Shown here: piece by piece, positions 23,011-34,640 of the stretch | How positions within the stretch are numbered: the first letter of the stretch is position 1 | Layout: each line of letters begins with the position of its first letter | Assembly (NCBI GenBank): GCA_964017195.1 | Contig: OZ024890.1 | Span: 21,104,701-21,168,700 of the forward strand | DNA: 64,000 nucleotides | Direction: 5' to 3' | DNA from: Siderastrea radians | Lineage: Eukaryota > Cnidaria > Anthozoa > Scleractinia > Rhizangiidae | Notes under the pieces: generated by a model | Database searches by the model: none | Told to the model about the DNA's origin: nothing | The model's input: the letters and a program-made list of their open reading frames with translations, nothing else | Made by a program: the position numbers and the translations under genes

Positions 23011-24425
23011 CAGGTTTAACCTGTTTTGTTGCTGAAATCAAAGCCACATTCTTTAAATTGGTTCGATGTGAAACACTCCCTAGATACCACGCAGCTCTAA
23101 ACATCCTATCCTCTAATTTCATTGGACCTTGGTATCACGCAGCTCTAAATGTTTGGTCAAAAAATTGCTTTGTATTTTGTTGACGTGGTAGAGCAAAGAT
23201 GAGAACCAACAAATAACTCAACCCACATGTGGTGTCAACTCCTAGATTTTGCCCAGGCCACATTTGTGGGTGGAGAGAGCCCTCACCACCATTCCCGCTC
23301 GCCCTAAATATACCAATGCCAAAGGGTAATAAACCATAAGTAAAAGTCTTGGGCAATGTGGGAAGTGTTCTGAGAACCCCACAGGAGTTAACCTTACAAT
23401 CGCCTGTACTCCCACCACATTCTCTAACCACTGATCGGGTACAGGCTGGAGAGACTTGTAGCACACTCGTACATGGCTTACTTGATTTGTGTGCATTTCA
23501 GGTGACATTCTGACTGTCGTGCCAAGGTCACAGAATACGTTCAATGCCCACTGAGACTCGGAACGTTTTCTTAAGTACTTGTATTTGTAACAAGGACTCA
23601 GAACAACATTTACCATGTCACTGTTTTCCAAACGTTACGTGCGGCTGGATAGAAACAATTTTCCACCAAAACATGCACGAGAAGTACTAGTAACTCAGTA
23701 CTTGTTTTCCTTAGTATCCGTTATGACATGGATGTTGACGTTAGTGATCAATGAAATTATTGCACAATTTCCAGAAAAATAATACTTGGTACTTTCCTGT
23801 CTGAGTGACTCCAAATTACAGGAAATGACATTTGAAAATAGGGAAAGCATGAACATTAAAATAATTCAGTCATTCCATAATTAAAAGGATATTGACAGCC
23901 AATTAGATTTGGGGTTTAATTGTCATGACGTTTTGTTCGCCGTTTTTCACTAGTTTAAACGCACTCGTAGGCTCAGCACGCGCGTGACATAAGGCGCGCA
24001 TTTATAGAGATATCACAAAGTGGCTCGACCAACCGTAGCGTGCGTATTTCTTGGAATATTTGTAAAACACAATAACGTACCCATGACTGTTTTATACTGT
24101 ATACTGATCCCTGCTTGTAGACTAGCTTATTTTATTTTGGAAAACATCACAAAATTTAAGAAAAAATATTATGATCTTTGTATTTGCACATTCTTGTGCA
24201 AACTTTAGAGGGAATTGGGTGGGTTTAAAACGTTTATACAGAATTCGTAATTTATTATAATCCCAGGGTAAATACGGGTCAGTTACTGGAGAAGATGTTA
24301 TCCCATCCCCTTTGATCACTTTGCTCACTGGCACGTCTGTTTTCGCCATTCCCCAATAAGGAGTGGGACGAGGAATACATGGCTGTGAAAAATAAGCGAC
24401 CCGTTTCTTTGTTTTTTTTTCACAG

Positions 24426-26345
24426 AATCCCTCCCTTGGCTTTGATGAAACCTCAAACATATGGCTTCGGCCATTCTCGGCGCTCATCAACTGCATGTTC
24501 CCGGTGGAATATGTGTATGGAGACTGGTGCGGTTGGCTAGCAAACAATGAAGCAAAGCGTGCTGATCCAGAATCTCCAACCAGTCCAAGTGAACGATGTA
24601 AAGATACGGGAAGTCAAGTTGAAGGATTTTGCATTCCTCAATTCGTGCTCAGAAAAAGCGATATTAGCCGTGTTATTGCATTTGATGCACAGGAACATTG
24701 GCAGCCTGATTTTGACGCAATGACAGAGCATGACCCTTTCGTTGAAAATGATGAAAAGAAATTAGTACCTATTTTTACTGCTGAACATGCAGATGATGAC
24801 CCTAGGTATGCAAAGCTGAGGCTGACTCCCGAATGGAAAGACCACCGTCCTCGCTACAAGAATGTCTCCTTCCTTCACCATTCATTTCTGCTACCTTCGG
24901 CGGGTCATCCTCTGCATGGTCACAAAGAAAAATACTTTGATGGAAAAAACGCCGAGGGGTCATACAGTCTCCATGGTCCTGTGCGTAAATTTCAGACTGG
25001 TGGCTTTCCAAATTACGAAGACGATCAAACAGGGGTTTTCAAGTACCCAGATGCGTGGCCTGAACCGGCAATGGAATGGTTGGTAAGAACGCGCCCAAGT
25101 GGCTGGCCCTCGCCTGATCTGGTCCAGGAAATATTCGACTCTGGTTGTCATTTGGCCCCCGTTGGTAGAGGAAAGCGCGTAGATGAGCCCATTGATACAG
25201 TGAGTTATTGCCAAAACCCTGAAGCGACACTGGCTGCTTCAGCAGTACTTCCAGCAGAAAGCAACGCTGGAGGAAAATGGGCCATGGAAGAAACGGAATG
25301 GAGAACGTCTTTTTCACTGGCAGAAAATAAGCTTGGGGAAAGCGTTTCTCCCGTGCAGCGACACGTCATGGTTTTGCTGAAGATAATCAAGAAATTCTAC
25401 TTTCCTGACGTGATTTCAACATATTACTTGAAGAACCTGTTGTTTTGGGAGTGCGAAAATAAAGATGAAGTCTTCTGGAAGGAGGAAAACTCCGCCAACT
25501 GCCTTTTGCTCATGCTGGATCGCCTCCAAGAGTGTCTACAGAAGCATCATTTGCCGCAATACATCATGCCACAAAGCAACCTCCTGAAGTATGAAGCTCC
25601 CTCAAGACTGAATGAAGCCGCCGTTGTCGTTGCTGAAGTGAGAAGAAATATTTTGCCAAAGACTGTCAACTTACTGAGAAGGCTCCAGTCAATGACCTAT
25701 CAGTCACAAACATACCTTCAAAACACTGGTTTGCAGTTGGAAGACCACATCTTGAAAATGCAAGACAAGAGCCTTTCAGAGGAAGATCACCGAGAATTGC
25801 TAAAGGCTCTGTTCTCAGTTTTTGTAGGCAAATGCAAGGATGTCATAACTTGTCTACATGGAATCACGGAGCGCCAGGGCATCGAAAAAACGATAAACGT
25901 TGCTTTGTGTATTTACCAGTCAATACTTGCAAGAAATCTGTGCAAGCTGTGGGTTCTCCGCAATGACGAAAGCAACGACAAGAAAGTACTCGATAAGGAT
26001 GAGTTTAAATTCTTTGTGCATGCAGAGGTTGAAAATCTTTGGTTGAATGAAGAATTCCTTGAATTGGCTCTCGTGTTCTTCGACCGTACCAGGAAAGGAA
26101 ATGACCCCTCTCTGGCAATTCCTAAAACTCGTGTGATGATGCTTCTGAGAGCGGAACAGATGAAAATTGCACAAGAAAACGTAGCAGACGCCAATGCGGA
26201 ATTAAAAGGAGTGTTGGATTTGCTGAAGACCATGAAGCTTCAAGAAAGGACCGAAGGCACGGCAGTTACAAAAGAGGAAATGGAGAGGTTATTCGACGTT
26301 GAACTTGGAGCCCTGATTCAAGAGATAATGAAGGATAACAAGTGA
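24426..26345 (+). CDS. Mab-21 / cGAS-like receptor (cGLR)-type protein, main exon
   Basis: Member of the Mab-21 nucleotidyltransferase-fold superfamily, which includes cGAS and cGLRs that make cyclic dinucleotides on sensing nucleic acid. With the proposed first exon the protein is about 643 residues, and the positions below use that numbering. The NTase start is G66-S67-x-x-E-G, as expected. The metal-binding pair reads S-D83-I-S85: the first acid is present but the second, normally Asp or Glu, is Ser. Further family landmarks are HGP (187-189), WPEPAMEW (215-222), GCHL and PVG (244-251), WRTSFSLAE (296-304), LLFWECE (342-348), and the LPQYIMPQSNLL segment ending near 391. Residues 392-643 form a predicted all-helical C-terminal extension that I do not recognise. 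A good acceptor (pyrimidine run then CACAG) precedes 24426, and the frame is open to TGA at 26343. AATAAA occurs at 26984. The sequence shows membership; enzymatic activity is doubtful. Confidence 0.85.
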   Translation, partial: NPSLGFDETSNIWLRPFSALINCMFPVEYVYGDWCGWLANNEAKRADPESPTSPSERCKDTGSQVEGFCIPQFVLRKSDISRVIAFDAQEHWQPDFDAMTEHDPFVENDEKKLVPIFTAEHADDDPRYAKLRLTPEWKDHRPRYKNVSFLHHSFLLPSAGHPLHGHKEKYFDGKNAEGSYSLHGPVRKFQTGGFPNYEDDQTGVFKYPDAWPEPAMEWLVRTRPSGWPSPDLVQEIFDSGCHLAPVGRGKRVDEPIDTVSYCQNPEATLAASAVLPAESNAGGKWAMEETEWRTSFSLAENKLGESVSPVQRHVMVLLKIIKKFYFPDVISTYYLKNLLFWECENKDEVFWKEENSANCLLLMLDRLQECLQKHHLPQYIMPQSNLLKYEAPSRLNEAAVVVAEVRRNILPKTVNLLRRLQSMTYQSQTYLQNTGLQLEDHILKMQDKSLSEEDHRELLKALFSVFVGKCKDVITCLHGITERQGIEKTINVALCIYQSILARNLCKLWVLRNDESNDKKVLDKDEFKFFVHAEVENLWLNEEFLELALVFFDRTRKGNDPSLAIPKTRVMMLLRAEQMKIAQENVADANAELKGVLDLLKTMKLQERTEGTAVTKEEMERLFDVELGALIQEIMKDNK

Positions 26346-27436
26346 ACAATTCACGCGAAGCGATGAAAGTCACTAAGAACCTATTGAAAGAAATTAAGTA
26401 CAATTGACCACAAACTGAGAAACGTTAACCCACCATGTATTTGTTAGCACTGGTAAGCCCGTTGAGATAACCAGACAATAGGAACAGCGAAATAAGGAAA
26501 GAGGAGGTGAACACAAAACACTTGGAAGATGGCGAACTTTTTCTTCTCTCAGACCTCAGTTATTGTCCCAATCAGTCTTTTTCTTCGCATTTGCTTCCCC
26601 ACTGTCTAAGTGCCTGGAGCAGACTAGTGCTACATAGGTACGTGTGTGGGTCTGTTAGCAGATAGGTCCATTCAACTCAAATGCTGATACTAGTAATAGT
26701 TGTCATTACAGCTGCCTTCGCGTTTTAAGTGATAATGGCGAGGTAAAATAACCACAAACAATAACAAAATATATTGCTGTCAAGACTTGCACACCTGAAA
26801 CGGTTATTTTTTCAAATGTTTATAAAAACGCAACAAGGCAACAATTAAAGTTTGTTGAAAGGAGTTTGCCCAGGGTATGTCATCTACATTGGACTTGAGT
26901 ATTTGTATTTCACGCTTTGTATTTAGTGTATCCATCGTTCGTTCACTTTCCTTCAGTTTAAGAAATACAAATATAAATAGTATAATAAAGAACATGCACA
27001 GCTAGCTGAAACTGTATTTTTAAAACGTACAGAACATAACAATTACTTAACCCATTGACTCGCGTGTTTCGCATAAAATAATTTTTGTCTACTCAAGTTA
27101 AATTAAAATATTCTAATATAGAAAACAATGGTTACGTATCAAGTATTAGGCAGAAAACAACCGTGAAAACGAAAATTGCTGAAATTTCGTAGATCAAATT
27201 TCAACTGACTCGCTTGTGCAAATTAGTCTGTGTTCACAAGGGGTTACGTTGCTTCTTAATAAACCCCACCATCACTTCTGTAAAGTAGCCAAAATTGACA
27301 AAAAGGCTTTCCAGCCAAACATTTTATTCAAATAAACAATACATTTGCTTTTAGAAGCAAAAAACTCTGTATTTTCTCGTGTGCATGGACACACTCATGT
27401 ACGTAACTTTTGCAGACACTTCACATGACTTAATTA

Positions 27437-29127
27437 GTACCGCGGCCGAGGGTGGCCATGGTAACTCGCAACTGAAAAGTCGTAAGTAACAATTTCAGTT
27501 ACAACTTACTACATACTAATTTTGAATTGACGACATACGACTTACTACTTGGGATTTACGAGTTAACAGTTTGCCACCTACAACTTGCGTCTTGCCCACT
27601 TAGCACTTACGACTTAAGCACTCGCGACTTTCGAGTTACGACTTACGACTGAGAACCCTCCCCTCCCTCGTACTTTACATACAGTGAACTTCAAAATGGC
27701 GGAGGATTGAGTCCATCTAGACTAAATACCCAGCAGTTCAAAATTTTGGAAGGATTTCGACTGAAAGGTTTATTCTAACATTCTGAAAGGATGCGGTATT
27801 TGTTTAGAATTGCCAAGCGATTTAGAAGACCACTTTGGTTTTGTAGTTGACGCGTTTTCCTAACTTGTGCATACTAGAAAATCGCTATGTTCGCGACACT
27901 TAGGCTAGACCTGCAATTCAGAAACGCACAAAATTTGGATTGAATTTGCAATTAAAACGTCCTGGAGGTATTCGAAGTTTGTTTAGAATTTCCAAGCGAT
28001 TGAAAGGACCATTTTGGTTTTTGGTTCGCGATAGATGGTGAATTTCTTGCTTGCATGATCCCTGTCTTACCCGAGCCGTCAAGCGACCATAGTGCCAGCC
28101 TCAGAAAACAGCCGACGTCTCGCGAGGTCGCCACTTGAGCCCTCGCAAAACAACGTCTGAGTAACGAGCGCAGAAGTTCCATGCTGATGACGCGTCACTA
28201 CCCAGATCTAGGTAGTGCTTCTGATTGGTTGAAACGCGAGGGAATTTCGTTTCAACCAATCGGAAGCACTACCTAGATCTGGGTAGTGACGCGTCATCAG
28301 TATGAAATTTTTGCACTCGTTACTCAGACGTCGTTTTGCGAGGGCTCACCTGGGTGGCGACCTCGCGAAACGTCGGCTGTTTTCTCAGGCTACCATAGTG
28401 ACGGATGCTGTAGAGTTGTTATCGTGCCAGAAATATGGCCCAAAAAAACACTATACTGTAATTTTGAATCACTTGTCACCGCCATACAAAGTTATGTAGT
28501 AGGTCGCGCGGCTACTAAGCGATAACCGGTCAGAAGCGGTTCGGATCTCTCCCCTCCGCAGAGGTTCGATGGGGCGGTGTAGTGGATTTCCGCTGTGGTA
28601 ATTCTAAACAAACTTCGAATACTTTCAAAACGTTAGAATAAGCCTTTCCGTCGAAATACTTCGAAAATTTCGGACTGCCTGGTATTTAGTCTAGATAGAC
28701 CAGCTGTTCAATAGCCACCTTGAGCAGTGGAGAAGAACAGAAACTTAAGGTGATTAAGAGCGACGTTAAAGAGGCCTGGGGTTGATGGATATGACTGTTC
28801 TACTACAAATAAAATGAAGGAAATCACGTTTCTGCAGTTTATGTTGTCACCTTCCTCCGCCATTTTGAAGTTCACTGGCCTATTCCTTCTCGGCCAGGCA
28901 TGTAAAGTAAGAGGGAGGGGAGGGGAGGGGTCCTTAGTCGTAAATCGTAAGTCGCAAGTGCTAGGTGGGCAAGACGCAAGTTGTAGGTGGCAAACTGTTA
29001 ACTCGTAAATCCCAAGTAGTAAGTCGTACGTCGTCAATTCAAAATTAGTATGTAGTAAGTTGTAACTGAAATTGCTACTTACGACTTTTCAGTTGCGAGT
29101 TACCATGGCCACCCTCGGCCGCGGTAC
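27437..29127. mobile_element. Large foldback (long-TIR) element, 1.7 kb
   Basis: Left arm from GTACCGCGGCCGAGGGTGGC is mirrored at the right end (GCCACCCTCGGCCGCGGTAC). The similarity continues inward for roughly 390 bp on the left (to about 27,830) and 540 bp on the right (from about 28,590). The right arm is longer through an insertion at about 28,700-28,850. The arms include a run of shuffled TTACGACTT / AACTTGCG words. TTAAT lies at 27,430-27,434 and at 29,128-29,132, a likely target duplication, two bases off the left tip. A second near-perfect palindrome sits inside at 28,080-28,410. No transposase frame is seen. Confidence 0.75.
28080..28410. repeat. Inner palindrome, arms ~160 bp, loop ~7 bp
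   Basis: The sequence on either side of AATTTCG near 28,243 is mirrored with few mismatches: GACGCGTCACTACCCAGATC on the left against GATCTGGGTAGTGACGCGTC on the right. The match runs outward through GCCGACGT-type words to about 28,080 and 28,410. Its centre is about 40 bases from the centre of the outer element, so it may be a later insertion or the relic of a symmetric ancestor. Confidence 0.8.
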
Positions 29128-30125
29128 TTAATGGCCACCAAAATTGAAGCCACTTCAAAATTGAAGCCGCTTTGCGAACAAAATTGCAAAAATCATAGTA
29201 ATCTGGATCAAATGATAAGTTAAACAATTTTTGAAAGGCAAATCAGCATTTAAAAACAACATTTACTGTACTGTAGCGTTTACCCGGGTCTTGTAAAATC
29301 TATTTGACGTCCACAGTTCGCGTTATTTGGCTTGTGTAAATATTGCAGTTTCCCGAGAATACCTTGCGCGCCTCGCCTTTGTTCAAGTCGAGATTTCATC
29401 TGGTATACAACAATTTCCCATGATTACGAGGGGACTTCAATTCTGCCTCCCTGGAAAACCCTGCGGGGACAATAAAGGAAGGCCTGGTGCAAATACAGTA
29501 ACCATTGCCATTACCTTTAAACCCTCTTAACAACTAAATAGACATAAAAAATAGGGGAAAATGGCAAGGCTAAGCATACCTCGAGTGTATATATAAGGCT
29601 ATGCAAACGCAGGAAAAAGGTTTCTATTGCTTTTATAAAATAACTTTAGTCCTCAGCTGTGTTGTGACGTCACAACTGTGTTTACATACTCTCAGGGACA
29701 CCTTTCAGCCAATATGAGCGTGCGTAGTATCTTAGTTATTTAAGTAATGTTAAGAGTCCATGTTTATCGATCATTAATTTTGTGCAAGACAGATGATTTG
29801 TTCTTAAGATTATTTTCATAGCTTTATTTTGCAATCTTTCCAAAAATCCTGAGTTCTTTTTAGTACAAGATCCCCACTAGGACCACAATGTCCAACCTTT
29901 GCATGTTGAGGACTGTTTAATTTTATTCTAATGAGTTTCCTTTGTACAGCATGTGTCCTTGACAAATTAACACTTTTCACGCATTTTTCGACACAAGTGG
30001 AATTATGACATGCTTTGGATATGTTGTTAATGTGGATGTTAAATAACGTTGGTCCCGGACCTACCGCTGCGGGACACCAAAAGAAAGCTAATTCAAAGAC
30101 TCTCGGCTCAGTGTCTTTCCAAACG

Positions 30126-30911
30126 ACTGTTTTTTTCTCGATTAAACGCCGGACCCCGAATAAACGCCAGGTTCAAATAAACGCCTGGTCTACAGGGGGG
30201 AGTTTAAAATAAACGCCTCCGGCGTTTATTCGAGATGTGTATACCAAATCAGGATTATGTGTCGTAACTGCATACTAGTTCTCTTTTTACCATTATATTT
30301 AAATTTATTCATTGATATTCAAACCAAATCACCATTTACAATTGTACTTCTAACTAAAACAGATGAAACAAACGACGCATCAGGTATCTTGTCAATCTCT
30401 TTTAAGCCATGGTTACTTTTCTGCGGTCTTGTACATCAGGCAAGGATCATCTCGAGGGTCTCTCCAGAGTTTCTCCAGCAGTACCTTGAATCGTTCCATA
30501 ATTTTGCCTTTCTCAAAACTGATGGAGCAGGATCCTCGCCACCACTTTGTTCTAAATTGCTTGCACAGTACGTTTGCTGTCGAGCAGTTACCGATACACT
30601 TCCTTCATGTTTCACGGAGAAACGTAAAGTTGAGAAGAGTTCGATCACTTTTCCTGTGAGTGGCGTTTTCTGGATAAATAACTTACTAGATTAACTTAGA
30701 TGAGACAAAGTTGACAGACTGAGTTGATGACATTGTTTCACATTTTTTTAACTTTCCTATTAAAATTTGCCTCTTGGTTCAATAAACCTCCATGCAATAC
30801 TGATATTAAAAGAAAATGGATGGCTGAAAAATGCATTTAATAAATAAACGCCGGGTGTACGAGGCCGAGTTTTAAATAAACGCCCCGGGCGTTTAATCGA
30901 GAAAATACGGT
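30126..30911. mobile_element. TIR element with TTTCTCGATTAAACGCC ends
   Basis: The left ACTGTTTTTTTCTCGATTAA is mirrored by the right TTAATCGAGAAAATACGGT. Next to each end are further AATAAACGCC words in both orientations. A plus-strand frame of 145 codons (30257-30694) lies inside without a recognisable domain. A target-site duplication was not identified. The element directly adjoins duplicated flank at 30,930. Confidence 0.6.
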
Positions 30912-31547
30912 TACATACTGTGATCCTTCTGAGAGGTAACTGTTAAAACTTAAAAAGTTGGAAAAGAATCAGTGTTTACAGTTGCATCGGAAAGGGCGTT
31001 AAGATTCTCTCCACTAAAAATAAGAGCTATTCTACAGAAACTTCGCCTTGCTATCGGGAACTTTAGTCTCTCTTCATGTCTTGTACTGCGTCACGATCGT
31101 GGTGATCATCAATAACGTTATAAAATGAAACGTGCAAGTTTGTCAAACCCGGCAAGACAACAAAGTGCCTAATCGCGTTTGGTCATCCTAGTGAATGACG
31201 TTGATTCAACTAGTCTCTGGTTCTCAGGTGTGAACAACGTTGAATTTAGTTGGCTACTTTGTTTGACATGGTATACAACAAAGTTGTATGCAGCAATGTT
31301 GAGTCCATTTGACCGATGCTTTCAAGTCAGCTGCGATCTAGTAAGGCATTACTAGGTTTCGAAAAAGCGACGTGGAAGTGCGGTAGTCTTGTGGTAAGCG
31401 CGTCCAATTTTTGAGAGCCAGATTAATAAAGCCCTCCAAGTTCAAGGCGTGTCTTGAGAGTCGTTGGAATACAGAAAGCTGTAGTAACGAAACGAAACTT
31501 AAACAAGATTCACTGTAAATGGTTTGAACCCAGGAGTCATGTCATTA

Positions 31548-31700
31548 GTCGGTAAAGTGTGATCGTCCGGATGAGTGTGGTCCTGAGAAGGACTGTTTGT
31601 GATGACATTGACTGACCTTTCGACAACCTGAGCGCAATTCATGCAGCATCAGAGTCAAGTCTCACGACTACATTCACCCGGACGATCACACTTTACCGAC
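31548..31700 (-). mobile_element. Penelope-like hairpin with a decayed hammerhead-type core
   Basis: The outer arms GTCGGTAAAGTGTGATCGTC and the inverse at 31,671-31,700 form a stem of about 30 bp. On the minus strand the loop side reads GACTCTGATG, about 20 bases later GTCGAAAGGTCAGTC. That order (CUGAUG, a GC-closed arm, GAAA, a minimal stem III, GUC, then AGUC pairing with GACU) is the hammerhead ribozyme pattern known from Penelope-like elements. The adenosine after CUGAUG is replaced by C, so cleavage is unlikely here. No reverse transcriptase is nearby, so this is a solitary terminal fragment. Confidence 0.45.
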
Positions 31701-32149
31701 TTTAAACAAGTCAGAAATCCGGCCTTGGGTGAAGCACTGAGAACTATACTCAACATTCTGTCTCTCCCAATTCATTTGAATACATGGGTAAGGGTGACCG
31801 CCGGCAAAGTGTCGGAGACCTTGTGGTGGATTAGCCGACATACGGGCAAACTGAGAAGCATGTTCTCTTTAATAAAAAGATGCCGAATGACCTAATATTA
31901 TCAGACAAGATTGCCCCCCATAGACAGCAGAGCGCGAAATTCGATGGAGGCAGGGCCAAAGACATATTTAAAAGGCTATTTCTATTTACTTTTTTTTTCA
32001 GTGATCTAATTGTTTGCCGAGCCTTTTATTTACAACCCACTGCTTAATTAAATGACAATACATTGACTTTTTGTCTTTGGTTTCTTCAGCAAAAAGAAGG
32101 ATTGAAAGCAAAACGATGAAAAATAGTCGAAAGAAAGGATAAATACTTT

Positions 32150-34640
32150 ATCTGGCGTGCAGGTCGCGTTAAAAGGCAACATGTAGCTGAAGTGGGCCTG
32201 ATTAAGAGCCTATGGACCTATTTTTCGCGCGTTGCTAAGGAAGTGAAAAATTACTTCCGGTGGACGGCGTCAGCATTTCACTCAAGTTCTAGTGCGATGG
32301 ACGGTGCGCTGCGTTCCAAAATTTATCGATAGTTTATCGAACTTTTTATTGGAAAAATAAATTGAAGCAGCTTGTCAATGTACCGGCGATATTATATGTT
32401 TGAGGATTTCCAGCTCAAGCAACGCGGAGAGGATTGGAAGTGCTGCAATGCCGCTTATTCCCAACACGGATTATTTCTACGGTGACTTTTTAAAATGCAA
32501 ACACCGGGAATTCAATTTGTGAAATTGCATGTAAGAGTATCAACTGGCCTGAAAATACTTTCCATATGGATGCCAATGTCCGAGAATCTCTTAAAAGAGG
32601 GAATTGGAGTTCGCATAAAGCCAGCATGTCGGTAATATTTGCGAAGAAACGATGGTGTTTTTGCTGGAATGTTTTTGATATTTCAATACGCACCGCAAGT
32701 AGTTTTCCGCAAGTTCAGTTTACACCTAAGCTTACTACTGCCTAGCTTTAGAAGAACCCAAAACATATAAAGTATAGCTTATTTTTATAGCGTAGCACCA
32801 TCGATGCGAGAAAATTTGGGGGAAGGAGAATGCCATCTTTTCTTGACGGGAAATCGCATGACCATCGTCGCTTTTGAAAAAGATGTTTCCTTAAAAGATT
32901 AAGCTTATTTAGCAAAACGATTATTCGACAGTATTGAAGTTATAAACTTGAGAAAAAATATCTAATATCTATCAATGGAAAGAAAAAGGTTCAAAAGAAT
33001 ACTCAGTTGTTTTTCTTTGGTGGAAGGCGAAAAGTTCAAGTTACGAAATTTGCCTTCGAGGACTTCACCTTTGTTTTCATCACGGCGGAGATCTTGTCCT
33101 GTTCTGAATCACAACCGTGTAAGTGAGCTGGCTGTGCTCTAGAATGACCTTTCGAGCTCGAATTCACAGAATATTTGAGGACAATTCGGAACACTTTCGG
33201 GCTTTTTGAGAAACACTTTTTGGAAGAGAACGAGCCAAAAAAAGCTCCTAAATATATTTGGGACCGAAAAGTTTCATGACTGTTTTGAGAAACGCACATC
33301 AGCTTATTCCTTGGGAGCTCCGCTTTTAGGCCTCGCTAAATCTATTTATGAAACATGCAAAAGACTTGTTTTAAGTGAATAAATGGAATTTGTGATGATG
33401 CTGTTTTGTTTAATGGCAATTTGGGATTACGGGTAAAAGACAACAACAACACCAAACCCTTTATTTAGGGATAAAAAAGCTACATAGCTTTAACCATTTC
33501 ACGTCGTTTGTTCCAGCTGTTTTTCGATAGTTTGCCCGTCAAAAATGTTTGATAGTATAAAAATGCATGTTGAGCCGATCTGTCCCTAGCTTTTCTAAGC
33601 GACAGTACGAAAGAAAAGTACAACCAGTGGAACAAAAAAGGTTTTTTGAAAACAAAAGGTTACTGGGCGGAAACTTTTAGCAATAGTGCACCGGCCGGTC
33701 TCTGGTTACAACTACTGACTTGTTTTCAAATGGGTACTCAAATTCTTAAAAGCAGTAGTTTTTTTTGGTCCTGAACGGTTTGATTTACCTCTATCATTTT
33801 CTCGTACTTTTGAATTCTAAAAGGCCATTCGACCGTAATATACATGTCATAACAGTGTATTTTTGGTCAGTAAGTGGATGAAAAATGAACAAAGTTCGTG
33901 GAGGAAAATTCTTTTTAAGATCAACAGGTGAAGGTAAAATTAAAATCAAATGATATGCCAGTAAAACGATTCCCTACGTCGGCTCAAAGTTGAAAAGAAA
34001 ATTGTAAACGGTTGTGTGATTATCGTGTCCATCAAAGAATCACACGAAGCGCGCGTGGTTCGCGTGTGTTGTGTGTTGAGGTAATGTATACGCATGCGTA
34101 TATAGCTAATCGACTTCCCATAAATTTTAAATTCTATCCACCTCGTAGTTTTAGTTTGGATTAAATTTTTTTTCCGGCGATAAACTGTCCAATGCTAGTT
34201 TTGCAGTATTTCTAGGTACTACTATTTGGAAATTACGCTTTTCTCAAGAAGCTATAGCTATTTCAAAAATTTCAAATGTCCCCGCAAAAATTGGGTTTTC
34301 AAGAAAAGTTTCAAAGCGATGCATTAGTAGATAAAAAATTAAATTACGAGCATTCAGCAATGCAGTTTGTGCAAATAAGTTGAGAAACAGACGTTTATAC
34401 GCTTTTTCTTTACCAGTCACGTGATCGTGGGCGTGGCCCGATGACGTAGTCCAAACGCATGAAATAACTCTCATATCATCAAACATAGGCACGCAATGCG
34501 TGCAGAGTCAATGACGTTTTGTTACGAAACATGGTGAAATTTATGAACGCAACCATACTTACGGGTTTCACGCCACTGCTGTGTCCCCTCCCCCTTCCCC
34601 GACAACTTGCGGCTAATGTAACATGTCTTCGCCATACAGT
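32150..34640. other. No supported gene
   Basis: Non-coding on both strands apart from short frames. A minus-strand frame at 33036-33299 reads smoothly but shows no domain. The last 150 bases contain a short match (GGCACGCAATGCGTGCAGA) to sequence near 18,930. The Mab-21 homology begins abruptly near 34,641 next to a doubled CATACAGTCT, which looks like a duplication breakpoint. Confidence 0.4.

Larger units (their letters stand above)
24430..32100. repeat. Segmental duplication, copy 1
   Basis: It matches copy 2 (34.6-48.8 kb) in patches and in order. Patches: the Mab-21 exon; its 3' flank (AAGTCACTAAGAACCTATTG); the block near 26,610 (CCTGGAGCAGACTAGTGCTA); 30,960-31,100 (AAAGTTGGAAAAG, GTTGCATCGG); 31,400 (TTTTTGAGAGCCAG); 31,790 (GGTGACCGCCGG); and 32,010 (GCCGAGCCTTTTATTTACAA). 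Insertions private to this copy are the foldback at 27.44-29.13 kb and the TIR element at 30.13-30.91 kb. The ends are approximate. Confidence 0.7.

Noticed and set aside
24122..24547. 141-codon minus-strand frame overlapping the start of the Mab-21 exon
   Set aside because: It is antisense to the recognised coding exon and its acceptor, with no domain of its own.
30257..30694. 145-codon frame inside a TIR element as a transposase
   Set aside because: No DDE-type motif or transposase-like sequence; length alone is weak evidence.
33036..33299. 87-codon minus-strand frame
   Set aside because: It is protein-like in parts but matches nothing I know and lies in apparent repeat sequence; not enough support.
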